A DNA stretch of 64,000 bases from Sphingobium soli (GTDB lineage: Bacteria; Pseudomonadota; Alphaproteobacteria; Sphingomonadales; Sphingomonadaceae), in NCBI RefSeq assembly GCF_020782245.1, contig NZ_JAJGNP010000001.1:434001-498000 (forward strand), read 5' to 3'. This document shows, piece after piece, positions 1-7,666 of this stretch. The position numbers and the translations under genes were made by a program. The notes under the pieces were generated by a model. That model was given only the letters and a program-made list of their open reading frames with translations, was not told the origin of the DNA and made no database searches. Positions within the stretch are counted from its first letter, which is position 1; the number at the start of each line of letters is the position of its first letter.

Positions 1-236
1 AAAGGCGCGATCCCCTGCCCGCGTGCCAGGCGAAGGAACACCCAGTTGCCCTCCTTGCGCCGTTCGACAAGGCCCGCTTCGGCAAGGATGCGCACATGGC
101 GCGAGACGCGGGGCTGGCTTTGCCCGACGACCTGGGCGATTTCGCCCACAGCCAGTTCCATTGCGCGCAAAAGATGCACGATCCGCAGTCGCGTCGGGTC
201 GCCAAGCGCCCGGAAAATGTCGAGAGCGGAGTGCAT
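1..236 (-). CDS. ArsR-family HTH regulator (N-terminal part only)
   Basis: The first 78 codons of a minus-strand gene that runs off the left edge of the window. It begins MHSALDIFRALGDPTRLRIV and continues through VGEIAQVVGQSQPRVSRHV and LVERRKEGNWVFLRL, the classic ArsR winged-helix fold (recognition helix about residues 38-55). No metal-binding ELCVC motif is visible. In alphaproteobacteria such domains are often fused to a SAM-dependent methyltransferase next to metF/metH; whether that holds here cannot be seen. The ATG at 236 has no clear Shine-Dalgarno and lies immediately downstream of a strong dyad (240-270), which suggests autoregulation and possibly a leaderless start. Confidence 0.85.
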   Translation of the reverse strand, partial: MHSALDIFRALGDPTRLRIVHLLRAMELAVGEIAQVVGQSQPRVSRHVRILAEAGLVERRKEGNWVFLRLARGQGIAP

Positions 237-239
237 GAA

Positions 240-270
240 GACGTCATATAAAGAAATCTTTATATACGTC
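240..270. promoter_or_regulatory. dyad operator upstream of the ArsR-type gene
   Basis: ATATAAAG (246-253) and CTTTATAT (258-265) form a perfect inverted repeat around AAAT, and GACGT (240-244) pairs with ACGTC (266-270) with one unpaired C at 245. It ends 4 bp before the ArsR start codon, so it is most simply the autoregulatory operator. AT-rich ATAAAG/CTTTAT dyads are, from memory, the type bound by ArsR-family methionine-cycle regulators (SahR/SamR); that match is inference. Confidence 0.65.
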
Positions 271-451
271 AATGCCCGTCAATTCTGCGACGAACCAAGC
301 GTAACGACCCCCACAAAGCCTTGCTTTGCGACGAATGGGATTGCCTTGCCTTGATCAAGGCATTACGAATCGCGGCGCAGGCGCAATGGGGGGTGAGCTT
401 TTCTCCGAGAGTGGTCTGCATCTTTTTTTTCTCAGAGAGGGGTTGTTGCCC

Positions 452-670
452 ATGACCAAGTCGATTGCTCTTTCGCTCGTTCTCGCCGCTTCGCTCGGCC
501 TGGCTGCCTGCAGTGGCAACCATGAAGACAATGCGGCCAACATGGCTGCCAATGCTGCCGAGAATGCGTCGAACGCTGCCGACAACGCCATGAACGCTGC
601 GATGAACGCCGCTGACGACGCCGCCAATGCCGCGTCCAACGCGACGAACAACGTTGCGAACGCGATGTAA
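452..670 (+). CDS. small Ala/Asn-rich lipoprotein
   Basis: A 72-residue protein with a lipoprotein signal peptide (MTKSIALSLVLAASLGLAAC, lipobox ending at Cys20). After the cysteine it is almost entirely a low-complexity repeat of NAA/NAM/DAAN steps (residues 27-72). The regular Ala spacing is compatible with a helical or Lpp-like coiled rod on the membrane, but no family is recognised. The upstream in-frame extension to 326 lacks a signal, so the ATG at 452 is chosen. It stands alone between the divergent ArsR gene and a strong terminator at 701-733, so it is probably monocistronic. Confidence 0.8.
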   Translation: MTKSIALSLVLAASLGLAACSGNHEDNAANMAANAAENASNAADNAMNAAMNAADDAANAASNATNNVANAM

Positions 671-700
671 TTGTCCCTGACCAGGGAAGATTTTGCGAAA

Positions 701-733
701 GGGGTCGCTCCGGCAAACGGGGCGACCCCTTTT
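701..733 (+). terminator. rho-independent terminator of the Ala/Asn-rich lipoprotein gene
   Basis: A 12-bp stem, 701-712 with 718-729 (GGGGTCGC...GCGACCCC, one T-G pair), pentaloop GCAAA, followed by TTTT at 730-733. It starts 31 bp after the stop codon at 670. Confidence 0.9.
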
Positions 734-750
734 CTGTTGGGAGAGTGCCG

Positions 751-987
751 ATGCGGTATCTGTCGGGCCTGGTCGTTCTGGCGCTGCTGAATGCCTGCGG
801 ATCGTCAGATAGCGACGGCGTGGGCGGCGTGAGCGCCAGCGAAGCGGGCGCCCTCAATGAAGCGGCCGCCACGCTGGACGCACGCGTCGGCGTGACGGAG
901 GATGGGGCGTCAGGGCTTAATCCCGCTGCGCGGATGGCGGCCGACCGTCAGCGTGGCGCTGCGCCAGCGGGCGAAACGACACGATAA
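751..987 (+). CDS. small lipoprotein, function unknown
   Basis: A 78-residue protein beginning MRYLSGLVVLALLNAC, a short lipoprotein signal with Cys16 as the lipidation site. The rest is a polar, Ala/Gly-rich tail without a recognisable domain. GGGAGA lies just upstream; the ATG at 751 is preferred to the in-frame GTG at 745 because of spacing. It follows the terminator at 701-733 by 18 bp, so it has little room for a promoter of its own unless that overlaps the terminator or the preceding gene. It is probably a lineage-specific envelope protein. Confidence 0.7.
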   Translation: MRYLSGLVVLALLNACGSSDSDGVGGVSASEAGALNEAAATLDARVGVTEDGASGLNPAARMAADRQRGAAPAGETTR

Positions 988-1013
988 GGGCCGCCCCAGC
1001 GGGACGGCCCTAT
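985..1013. terminator. hairpin between convergent genes
   Basis: AGGGCCG (987-993) pairs with CGGCCCT (1005-1011), with an inner CCC/GGG. It overlaps the stop codon of the lipoprotein gene and lies 20 bp from the end of the minus-strand glycine-zipper gene. There is no T-run on either strand, so its role in termination is only likely. Confidence 0.45.
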
Positions 1014-1033
1014 GTGCATCCAGACGATGCGAT

Positions 1034-1462
1034 TTAGCAGTTGCGATCGATCGCGCGCCCGGCCAGAGCGCCGACGCCTGCGCCGATGATCGCGCCGGCG
1101 GTGCCGTCGCCACGGCCGTAACGACCTGAATTGCGACCGACCTCATTACCGAGCAGGCCACCGGCGATCGCACCGATGATGGTGCCGCCCGTGCCATTGT
1201 CGCGGCAACGATAACCGCCGCGGTAGCCACCGCGATAACCACGGTAGGTGTTGCGATAATAGCGTTCGCCGCGATAGCCACGATGATGGTCGCCGCGATA
1301 GCCGCGATAGCCGCGATAGCCCCGGTTATATCCACGATAATGATCGCCACGATCATAGCCGCGATAATGATCGCGGGCCATGGCGGGCGTGGCGGTGACA
1401 GCAAGGGAGGCTGCGCCCATCGCAAGAGCGGCTCCCATATTTACAAGAAACTTCATCTTCAT
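1034..1462 (-). CDS. glycine-zipper 2TM-domain protein with RGY-repeat region
   Basis: A 142-residue protein. Residues 1-28 are a signal peptide (MKMKFLVNMGAALAMGAASL...ATPAMA). About residues 30-82 form a repeat of YRGY/HYRGY/GGY steps, very rich in Arg, Gly and Tyr. About residues 83-142 hold the glycine-zipper pair (GGTIIGAIAGGLLGNEVG and AGAIIGAGVGALAGRAID) ending in Cys, as in the Rickettsia 17-kDa antigen family of outer-membrane-associated proteins. The start at 1462 has CTCCTCC (1471-1477) as Shine-Dalgarno complement at good spacing; the longer frame to 1495 has none. A shorter paralogue lies at 37267-37623. Confidence 0.85.
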   Translation of the reverse strand: MKMKFLVNMGAALAMGAASLAVTATPAMARDHYRGYDRGDHYRGYNRGYRGYRGYRGDHHRGYRGERYYRNTYRGYRGGYRGGYRCRDNGTGGTIIGAIAGGLLGNEVGRNSGRYGRGDGTAGAIIGAGVGALAGRAIDRNC

Positions 1463-1653
1463 GGTGGTTGCTCCTCCAGAAAAACTGACTTTCATCGGCG
1501 AAGCGCGAAGACGGGATTCGCCATTGATGAATGCCTTTATGCCTTATCGGGCTTGAGCCATCGCTGAATGATGCTGTCAGGCGGCGTTCACCTGATGGCG
1601 GCCCGTCACTGCTTTGCTGCGTCCTGCCGCATATTGTCCTAAGCGGGGCGGCG

Positions 1654-2643
1654 ATGACCCGAATCCTGATCGTCCTGACGCTGGCGATATTGTTATTGCC
1701 CGCGCCGCACCCCGGAAAGCCCGAGGCCGTGCGCGCCGGCACATTGCTGGTCAGCGCGCGAGCACTGCCGCTCGACCCCGCCGATCCGGCACGGCGCAGC
1801 ATCGGCGCGCTCACATATCTCGGCGGGTGGGAATTGCAGAGCGCCAATCCGGGCTTCGGCGGCATCTCCGCGCTGCTGGCGGCAGGCCCCGGGGAAATGC
1901 TGGCGCTAAGCGATTCGGGCATTTTGATGGGGTTTCATGTCGGCGACGGGCCGCATCTGCGCCGTCCCTTTATCGCCCCCCTGCCCATTCGTCCGCAGGA
2001 CCGGCATCGCCCATGGTGGGCGTGGGATTCAGAGTCGCTGACGCATGACCCAGCCACCGACCGATATTGGGTAGGCTTCGAGCTTCAACAGTCCATCTGC
2101 CGTTACGGCCCCGGTTTCGCGCGGGTGGAAGCGTGCCGAACCTGGCCGCAGATCGCCGCATGGCCCAAGACCGGATCGATCGAATCGCTTGCCCGGTTGC
2201 CCGGCGGACGCTTCATCGCCATCGGCGAAATGGGGATGACAGCGGAGGGACGGCACGAGGCGCTGCTCTTCCCCGGAGATCCGGCCGATGCCGCGACCGG
2301 CGATCCCGTCCCGCTGCGCTACACACCGCCCCGGGGATATAGGCCGACCGATGCAGTCGCGCTGGACGCACATCACCTGCTGGTACTTCATCGCCGCCTG
2401 ACGTTGCAGGACCTGTTTACAGCAACGATCGCGATCGTCGACCTGCCCCCGGCCATGACCGCGGGCACGATCCTGAAAAGCCGCACGCTCGCCCGGCTCG
2501 CGCCGCCGCTGCTGGCCGACAATTTTGAGGGTATGACAGTAACGCGCGAAGAAGGACGACCCGTCATCTGGATCATATCCGACGACAATCACGAATTTTT
2601 CCAGCGCACCCTGCTGCTGAAATTCGCGCTGCCCGCGATGTGA
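1654..2643 (+). CDS. esterase-like activity of phytase family protein
   Basis: A 329-residue secreted protein with an N-terminal signal (MTRILIVLTLAILLLPAPHPG). The body looks like the phytase-like esterase beta-propeller family (PF13449): GGISALL, an acidic DSGILMGF stretch, WDSESLTHDP, SIESLARLPGGRFIAIGE, DNFEGMTVT and WIISDDNHEFFQRTLLLKF. Members are usually periplasmic or secreted and their substrate is mostly unknown. The ATG at 1654 is preferred over the 41-codon upstream extension because it begins the signal peptide directly. It stands alone: divergent from the glycine-zipper gene and convergent with rpmB. Confidence 0.85.
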   Translation: MTRILIVLTLAILLLPAPHPGKPEAVRAGTLLVSARALPLDPADPARRSIGALTYLGGWELQSANPGFGGISALLAAGPGEMLALSDSGILMGFHVGDGPHLRRPFIAPLPIRPQDRHRPWWAWDSESLTHDPATDRYWVGFELQQSICRYGPGFARVEACRTWPQIAAWPKTGSIESLARLPGGRFIAIGEMGMTAEGRHEALLFPGDPADAATGDPVPLRYTPPRGYRPTDAVALDAHHLLVLHRRLTLQDLFTATIAIVDLPPAMTAGTILKSRTLARLAPPLLADNFEGMTVTREEGRPVIWIISDDNHEFFQRTLLLKFALPAM

Positions 2644-2668
2644 CCGCTGGCCCCCGCAAAAGGCAACG

Positions 2669-2696
2669 CAAAAAAGCGGCCTGTTTCCAGGCCGCT
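2669..2696 (-). terminator. rho-independent terminator of rpmB
   Basis: AGCGGCCTG (2675-2683) and CAGGCCGCT (2688-2696) form a perfect 9-bp stem with a TTTC loop. The A-run at 2669-2675 becomes the T-run on the minus strand. It ends 25 bp downstream of the rpmB stop. Confidence 0.9.
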
Positions 2697-2721
2697 CATT
2701 CACCGAAACGAATCGGAAAGA

Positions 2722-3015
2722 TCAGGCCGCCGCTGCGGCCTTCTTCTTGACGATGTCGCGCTTGAGGCGACGGGCCTTGAGCGACAGCTTGTCATCGCTG
2801 GTCTTGACCAGCCAGTTGTCCAGGCCGCCATTATGTTCGACCGAACGCAGGCCATGGGTCGACACGCGCAGCTTCACGGTCGTTTCCAGCGCTTCGGAGA
2901 TCAGCGAGACGTTCTGCAGGTTGGGCAGGAACACACGCTTGGTCTTGTTATTGGCGTGGGAAACATTGTGACCCACCTGGCGGCCCTTGCCGGTCAGCTC
3001 GCAAATGCGCGACAT
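2722..3015 (-). CDS. rpmB: 50S ribosomal protein L28
   Basis: A 97-residue basic protein with the L28 signature: [38 protein letters not shown], then [25 protein letters not shown] sequence and a Lys-rich end VKKKAAAAA. It is a structural part of the large ribosomal subunit. The length is normal for alphaproteobacterial L28. The ATG at 3015 gives the universal MSR(I/V)C N-terminus; the longer frame to 3108 is not supported. It is monocistronic with its own terminator. Confidence 0.97.
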   Translation of the reverse strand: MSRICELTGKGRQVGHNVSHANNKTKRVFLPNLQNVSLISEALETTVKLRVSTHGLRSVEHNGGLDNWLVKTSDDKLSLKARRLKRDIVKKKAAAAA

Positions 3016-3159
3016 AGTCTGTTCAACCTTTGAATTCGGGTTCGTTCGGAAAGCCGCGCCGATAACGGGATTCCCTGCGGCCGTCAACCCGGATGGGACG
3101 GCACGCAACCCTTTCCCACAGCGCGGCGTTTGACATGGGTTATATCAAAGGAGGGCGAA

Positions 3160-3381
3160 ATGCGACTCATTGGTGGATTGTTGGTCATTATCCTGCTGGT
3201 TCTGGCGGGCGGAATCGCCACCGGCTTCATCGACCTGCAACGCACGCAGTCGGGTAGCCTGCCTGAAGTATCGGTGCGCGGCGGATCCCTGCCCAAATAT
3301 GAAGCCAATGTGGCCAAGGTCGAAGTCGGGACCCGCAACGAGACGGTCGAAGTGCCGACCGTGGATGTGCGCAAACCCTGA
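3160..3381 (+). CDS. small single-pass membrane protein, function unknown
   Basis: A 73-residue protein with one N-terminal hydrophobic segment (MRLIGGLLVIILLVLAGGIATGF) followed by a polar Val/Glu-rich tail (SLPEVSVRGGSLPKYEANVAKVEVGTRNETVEVPTVDVRKP split over about 45 residues). The topology is either an uncleaved signal anchor or a secreted peptide. A strong AAAGGAGGG at 3147-3155 sets the ATG at 3160. It lies 37 bp upstream of tadA on the same strand and may be co-transcribed with it. No family is recognised. Confidence 0.75.
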   Translation: MRLIGGLLVIILLVLAGGIATGFIDLQRTQSGSLPEVSVRGGSLPKYEANVAKVEVGTRNETVEVPTVDVRKP

Positions 3382-3418
3382 TATTCCGATCCTGACCAAG
3401 GTGCAGTAAGGGCTTGGC

Positions 3419-3877
3419 ATGGCCACGCCCTTTCCCCTGCCAGCGCCTATGCGCCGCGCCCTTGAACTGGCGCGCGCGGCGCAGGCGGCGGACGAGGTGC
3501 CGATCGGCGCGGTGGTGACACGCAACGGCGTCATCATTGGCGAGGGCGAGAATCGCAATCGCCGCGATTGCGACCCTACCGCCCATGCGGAAATGGTTGC
3601 GATGCGCGCCGCTGCGGCGCGCCTTCATGACTTTCGGCTGATGGGATGCGACCTGTGGGTGACGCTGGAGCCCTGCGCCATGTGTGCGGGCGCGATTTCC
3701 CACGCGCGGATCGCGCGGCTCTATTATGGGGCGGCAGACCCCAAGGGTGGCGCGATCGAGCAGGGGCCGCGCCTTTTCATGCAGCCCCAATGCCTGCATC
3801 GGCCGGAGGTCTATGCGGGACTGGCCGAGGCGGAAGCGTCAGCGCTGCTGCGGGATTTCTTCGCTGCCCGCCGGTGA
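3419..3877 (+). CDS. tadA: tRNA-specific adenosine deaminase
   Basis: A 152-residue cytidine-deaminase-fold enzyme that converts A34 to inosine in tRNA-Arg(ACG). The zinc site is visible as H56-A-E58 (TAHAEMVAM) and P85-C86-A-M-C89 (LEPCAMCAGA), with E58 as the proton shuttle. The C-terminal ASALLRDFFAARR helix fits TadA. The length is typical. Its last 39 bp overlap the convergent membrane glycosyltransferase gene (3839-5737). Confidence 0.96.
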   Translation: MATPFPLPAPMRRALELARAAQAADEVPIGAVVTRNGVIIGEGENRNRRDCDPTAHAEMVAMRAAAARLHDFRLMGCDLWVTLEPCAMCAGAISHARIARLYYGAADPKGGAIEQGPRLFMQPQCLHRPEVYAGLAEAEASALLRDFFAARR

Positions 3878-5737
3878 ATAAAGGATGCGATACAGCTGAT
3901 AGGGTAAGGTCATGTCGGTGTTGAGCCGCACCGGGACAAGCCAGTCAGGCCGCTGCCCGCGCATCAGGTCTGCGTAAAAGCCGCCAGGGCTGCGCGACTG
4001 ATAGATGGTGCCTTCGGGGAAATTCGGACAGATCAGCAGATAGGTCGCATGATGCCTGGCGGCGATGGCGCGGAAGCCGGCCGCCTTGCCATCGAAGGCG
4101 TGATGGGTATCCAGGATGGTCACGCCATTGCGGTGATAGGGGCCGGCCAGGGCGCTGTGATGCGTCGTCGCCAGGATGCGCGGGCCAAGGTCGACCATGG
4201 TGAAAATCGTCGCAGGCGGCAACTGGTCCAGCACGGCCAGCGCCGGCAGGGTGCGGCACCGGCCATTTGCTTTCTTGATCGCATCGGTGCGGGCGAGCGC
4301 GGCCGGGCGCCAGGCCTTGGGCTTTTGCCCGGTCATGTCCTGATAGAGCTTCACCGCTTGTGGATAGAGCGGATAGGCAAAGGCGATCGCGCCGAGCACC
4401 ACGACCCCGGCCACGCCAGCGATGCGGGCGCGGCGCGATCCGGCCAGCACCGCCGCAACCAGCCGGTGCGCGGCCCATGCGGCAGGCGGGATGGCGAGCA
4501 ATTGCGCCGCCGGGCCAGCGCGCAGCTGCCAGAATAGCAAGGCGGTCGAAAAGACCATCATCGCCCCCACGGTCGCCCAGGCCCAAAGGCGTTCACCGTC
4601 GCGCCGCGCATCCCACAGCGCCCAGAGCAGGCCGATGAGGCCAGCGGCGGGGATAGCGAGCAACGGCACGACCAGGCTTTGCGCCTGCGCGGTGATGGGT
4701 TTCGCCTCACGGATGTTGGCGAGCCACAGGCGCTGGAGCTCAGGCGAAATCTGATAGGGGCTAAGGCATTGCGGCCAATTGAGCCAGACGAAGAGGCCAA
4801 GCGCCCCGCCGACCAGCGCGCCTGCGGCAAGACGCATGGGCCAGCCGCGCAGCGGCGCGAGCGCCAGCAGCACCATCCCCGCCCCGGCCGCGCCGAACAC
4901 CGCCACCCAGATGGGCGAAAGCGCATCGCAGACCATGGCGCGATTGGCATAGCTGGCAAAGAGCAGGTACAGGAGCGAGGTCGCGCCCGACAGGCTGAGC
5001 GCATAGGCGAGCATCCGGCTTTCCGCGCCGGGGCGGAATACCCAGCGCAGCGCGATAAGCGCGCCGCCCGCCGCCAGATAGACGATCATTTCCATGCCGA
5101 TGGCGATGGACAGCGCGCTGCTGACGCCGGCCATGATGCCGCCGCGCAGCCGGTTGGTGTCAATCACCCCGGCCAGCATGGTGAGCGCCAGCGCCAGTTG
5201 CCAGCCATGATGGTCGATGCGCATCGGCGCATACATGCCCAGTCCCATCTGCGCGGCGAAGGGCGCGACGACCGCAAGCAGCCAGCCATGCGGTCCGGCC
5301 AGCCGCCGGCCGATGAAGCCGAGGGAGAGCATCAGCAGCAGCAGCGGCAACAGGGGCGCGATGCCGCAGGCCAGGCGATCGGCCATGCCCTGATCGACAA
5401 AGGCGCGGAAGAACAGCATCAGCCCGGCAATGGGCAGATCGACGATGCGCGACCAATGGATATTCGCGCCACCCGGCGGATCGAGCCGATATTGGCGCAG
5501 GTCGAACCAGGCCTGCCCCGCCAGCCAGTCCTTCACCTGGACATAGCGAATATTATCGTCGGTATCGCCGAGCACGAGCCAGTAGATGGCCGGCCAGCGC
5601 GTCGCCACCATGGCAACGGCGGCGACAACCCAGATGAGGAAGGTCAGCCATTTCCAGTGACGGCTGGACCAGCGGGCCAGATGACCCGCCAGGACCATCG
5701 ATTTCGCGCGCATGTCGTGCCGGCTTTGCAAGTTCAT
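3839..5737 (-). CDS. polytopic GT-C (STT3-like) membrane glycosyltransferase candidate
   Basis: A 632-residue protein with about 10-12 predicted membrane spans and a soluble C-terminal domain (from about residue 480). After the first span comes a loop with an acidic LGDTDDNIRYVQVKDWL, then YRLDPPGGANIHWSRIVDLP, and later MRIDHHGWQ. This resembles the DxD, D-x-yP-G-xx-xW-P and DHH elements of the STT3/AglB/PglB oligosaccharyltransferase superfamily, which use polyprenol-linked sugars. No WWDYG motif is visible, so the acceptor is unknown. It lies divergently, 42 bp from a GtrA gene. The assignment to GT-C is inference from loop motifs and topology. Confidence 0.6.
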   Translation of the reverse strand: MNLQSRHDMRAKSMVLAGHLARWSSRHWKWLTFLIWVVAAVAMVATRWPAIYWLVLGDTDDNIRYVQVKDWLAGQAWFDLRQYRLDPPGGANIHWSRIVDLPIAGLMLFFRAFVDQGMADRLACGIAPLLPLLLLMLSLGFIGRRLAGPHGWLLAVVAPFAAQMGLGMYAPMRIDHHGWQLALALTMLAGVIDTNRLRGGIMAGVSSALSIAIGMEMIVYLAAGGALIALRWVFRPGAESRMLAYALSLSGATSLLYLLFASYANRAMVCDALSPIWVAVFGAAGAGMVLLALAPLRGWPMRLAAGALVGGALGLFVWLNWPQCLSPYQISPELQRLWLANIREAKPITAQAQSLVVPLLAIPAAGLIGLLWALWDARRDGERLWAWATVGAMMVFSTALLFWQLRAGPAAQLLAIPPAAWAAHRLVAAVLAGSRRARIAGVAGVVVLGAIAFAYPLYPQAVKLYQDMTGQKPKAWRPAALARTDAIKKANGRCRTLPALAVLDQLPPATIFTMVDLGPRILATTHHSALAGPYHRNGVTILDTHHAFDGKAAGFRAIAARHHATYLLICPNFPEGTIYQSRSPGGFYADLMRGQRPDWLVPVRLNTDMTLPYQLYRILYSPAGSEEIPQQR

Positions 5738-5779
5738 GTCGGTCGATTAGACGACCCGCTTCAAAGCGCAACGGGGGCC

Positions 5780-6199
5780 ATGATGATTTTCGCCGAACGG
5801 TTGAGCCCGCAGCGGCGCGCGCTGTTCTGGCAGATCGTCCGCTATGGCGTGACCGGCCTGTTCGTGACGGCGTGCCAGGCGGCGATCTACTGGTGTCTGG
5901 CGACGCTGGGCGGGCTGCATGTTCAGATCGCCAACCTGATCGGCTATGGCGGGGCGGTGTGCGTGGGCTATGTGGCGCACAGCCTGTTCACCTTTCGGGA
6001 CCAAGCGCGCAGCGATGGGCATGGCGCACGCGGCGTGCGGTTCGTGGTGGCGTCGCTGGTCAGCTATGGCTTGAACGCGCTGTGGGTGTGGCTGTGCGTC
6101 ACGCATATGGGCTGGCCCGAATGGTCGCCCATCCCCGCGATGCTGTTCGTGACGCCGGGCATCATGTTCGTGCTCAACCGGCAATGGGTGTTCCGCTAA
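5780..6199 (+). CDS. GtrA family membrane protein
   Basis: A 139-residue, four-span protein of the GtrA family (QIVRYGVTGLFVTACQAAIYWCLATLGG, IGYGGAVCVGYVAHSLFTF, VRFVVASLVSYGLNALWVWL, PAMLFVTPGIMFVLNRQWVFR). GtrA proteins are thought to flip or move undecaprenyl-phosphate-linked glucose or similar lipid-linked sugars. The start is one of two tandem ATGs (5780/5783). It is divergent from the STT3-like gene, so both may act on surface glycan transfer. Its last 4 bp overlap the convergent fdhD stop. Confidence 0.9.
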   Translation: MMIFAERLSPQRRALFWQIVRYGVTGLFVTACQAAIYWCLATLGGLHVQIANLIGYGGAVCVGYVAHSLFTFRDQARSDGHGARGVRFVVASLVSYGLNALWVWLCVTHMGWPEWSPIPAMLFVTPGIMFVLNRQWVFR

Positions 6200-6996
6200 A
6201 GCGCGTTGCCATAGGCCAGCAGCGCGTCGGGCCGCGCAAGCACGACCAGCGGCAGGCCGGCGGCCGCCGCGCGGTCTACCGCAAGGCTGGTCGGCGCGGA
6301 AATGGTGACGAGCAGTGGGCAGTCGGCCAGCACCGCCTTTTCCACCAGTTCATAGGAACAGCGCGAGGAGAGCAGCGCAAAGCCGCCATCCCAGCCAAGG
6401 CCGGCACGGGCCATCGCGCCGATCAGCTTGTCAAAGGCATTGTGGCGGCCGACATCCTCCCGCGCCAAACGGATGCTCCCCTGCGGATCGACCAAGGCTG
6501 CGCAATGCGCCGCGCCGGTCGCGGCGTTCAACGGCTGATGATCGCGCAGGGCAGAAAGCGCGCGGAAGATGGCGGCGCGATCCGCGCGGGACATGGCGGT
6601 CACGGTCGGCAGCGGCCGCAAGGCCTGTTCCAGCGTCTCGACGCCGCACAGGCCGCAAGCCGAATCGGAAGTGCGATGGCGCACGCGCTGGAGCAGATCA
6701 TCGGTGCGGTGCGGCGGCAAGGTCGCCCGCGCGATGACACCCGCGCCGGTGGCATGCACGTCGATATCAAGCAGCGCATCGTCGCGCGATACCAGCCGTT
6801 CGGCGAGGCTGAACCCCTGGACCAGATCGACGATATTGTCCGGCGTCGCCATCAGCACGGCATAGCCCGCGCCATTATATTCGATCGCGACGGGCATTTC
6901 CCGCGCCAGCGGCCGGTCGACCGGCGCGGTCGCACCATCGGGGGTCAGGCGCAGGAAAGGCTGGAGGTCTGGAACGGGATCGGGCGGCACTGTCAT
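6196..6996 (-). CDS. fdhD: formate dehydrogenase accessory sulfurtransferase
   Basis: A 266-residue FdhD protein that carries sulfur from IscS to the molybdenum cofactor before its insertion into formate dehydrogenase. Visible features are the N-terminal substrate loop REMPVAIEYNGAGYAVLMATP, the CGLCG motif (about residues 114-118) bearing the redox cysteines, AREDVGRHNAFDKLIG, and LLSSRCSYELVEKAV. The length is normal. It is divergent from mobA, a second molybdenum-cofactor gene, with a 99-bp shared upstream region. No formate dehydrogenase gene is in the window. Confidence 0.95.
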   Translation of the reverse strand: MTVPPDPVPDLQPFLRLTPDGATAPVDRPLAREMPVAIEYNGAGYAVLMATPDNIVDLVQGFSLAERLVSRDDALLDIDVHATGAGVIARATLPPHRTDDLLQRVRHRTSDSACGLCGVETLEQALRPLPTVTAMSRADRAAIFRALSALRDHQPLNAATGAAHCAALVDPQGSIRLAREDVGRHNAFDKLIGAMARAGLGWDGGFALLSSRCSYELVEKAVLADCPLLVTISAPTSLAVDRAAAAGLPLVVLARPDALLAYGNAL

Positions 6997-7095
6997 GATG
7001 GGCGACCCTAGGCCCCGCCCGGCAGGCTGGCAATGTCGCGGCTAGCGGCGCGCGCCTGTCCTGCCTATGACGAAAGCCGGCCTTGAGGAGACGCC

Positions 7096-7626
7096 ATGTC
7101 GACGCAGATAGTGCTAGGGGCGGTGCTGGCGGGTGGGCGGTCCAGCCGGTTCGGCAGCGACAAGGCGCTGGCGCTGCTGAACGGGCGCACCTTGCTGGAT
7201 CACGCCATCGCCGCGATCAGCCCCCATGTGGGGCAGGTGGTGGTGTGTGGACGCGCGGGCGGGCTGGCGGACCGGCCGCAGCCTGATATGGGACCGCTGG
7301 GCGGCCTCAACGCGGCGTTGTATCATGCGGTCGACCATGGCTTTGCCGGGGTTCTCACCACGGGATGCGACATGCCGGTCTATCCTGCGCAACTGCCCGC
7401 CTTGCTGATCGGCGAGCGGGCGGCGGTGGTGGAGGGGCAGCCACTGTTGGGATGGTGGCCCGCTCCGCTCGCGCCGATGCTGGACGCCCATCTGGCCGGC
7501 GAGAACAACCGGTCGATTCGTGGTTGCCTCGAGGCAGCGGGCGGGCGTGCGGTGCCGCTGGAGGGCATCGCACTGCCTAATATCAACCGGCCGCAGGATC
7601 TGGCGGCGCTGCAAAAGGCGCAATAG
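7096..7626 (+). CDS. mobA: molybdenum cofactor guanylyltransferase
   Basis: A 176-residue nucleotidyltransferase that couples GMP to molybdopterin to form the MGD cofactor. It has the N-terminal GTP loop AVLAGGRSSRFGSDKAL (residues 9-25), the GPLGGLNAAL motif, the metal-binding TGCDMPVYP, and NINRPQDL at the C-terminus. It is slightly shorter than E. coli MobA. GAGGAG lies 5 bp upstream of the ATG. It is divergent from fdhD, forming a small cofactor-maturation cluster. Confidence 0.94.
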   Translation: MSTQIVLGAVLAGGRSSRFGSDKALALLNGRTLLDHAIAAISPHVGQVVVCGRAGGLADRPQPDMGPLGGLNAALYHAVDHGFAGVLTTGCDMPVYPAQLPALLIGERAAVVEGQPLLGWWPAPLAPMLDAHLAGENNRSIRGCLEAAGGRAVPLEGIALPNINRPQDLAALQKAQ

Positions 7627-7666
7627 CCCCTTCCCCTTGGCGCGGGTTTCGCTCTAGGCAGTTGGC

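Noticed and set aside
348..361. 14-bp palindrome GCCTTGATCAAGGC
   Set aside because: It resembles part of an FNR-type site but lacks the four-base spacer between half-sites, and no regulated gene is evident.
1283..1567. hydrophobic Ile/Ala-rich plus-strand frame
   Set aside because: It is the antisense of the RGY repeat; the hydrophobicity follows from the repeated codons.
3839..3877. 39-bp convergent overlap of tadA and the membrane protein gene, and the similar 40-bp overlap at 26147-26186
   Set aside because: Short convergent overlaps of non-conserved ends are common in dense genomes and need no special explanation.
4679..5779. long in-frame extension upstream of the GtrA gene
   Set aside because: It is antisense to the STT3-like gene; the GtrA family N-terminus begins at 5780.
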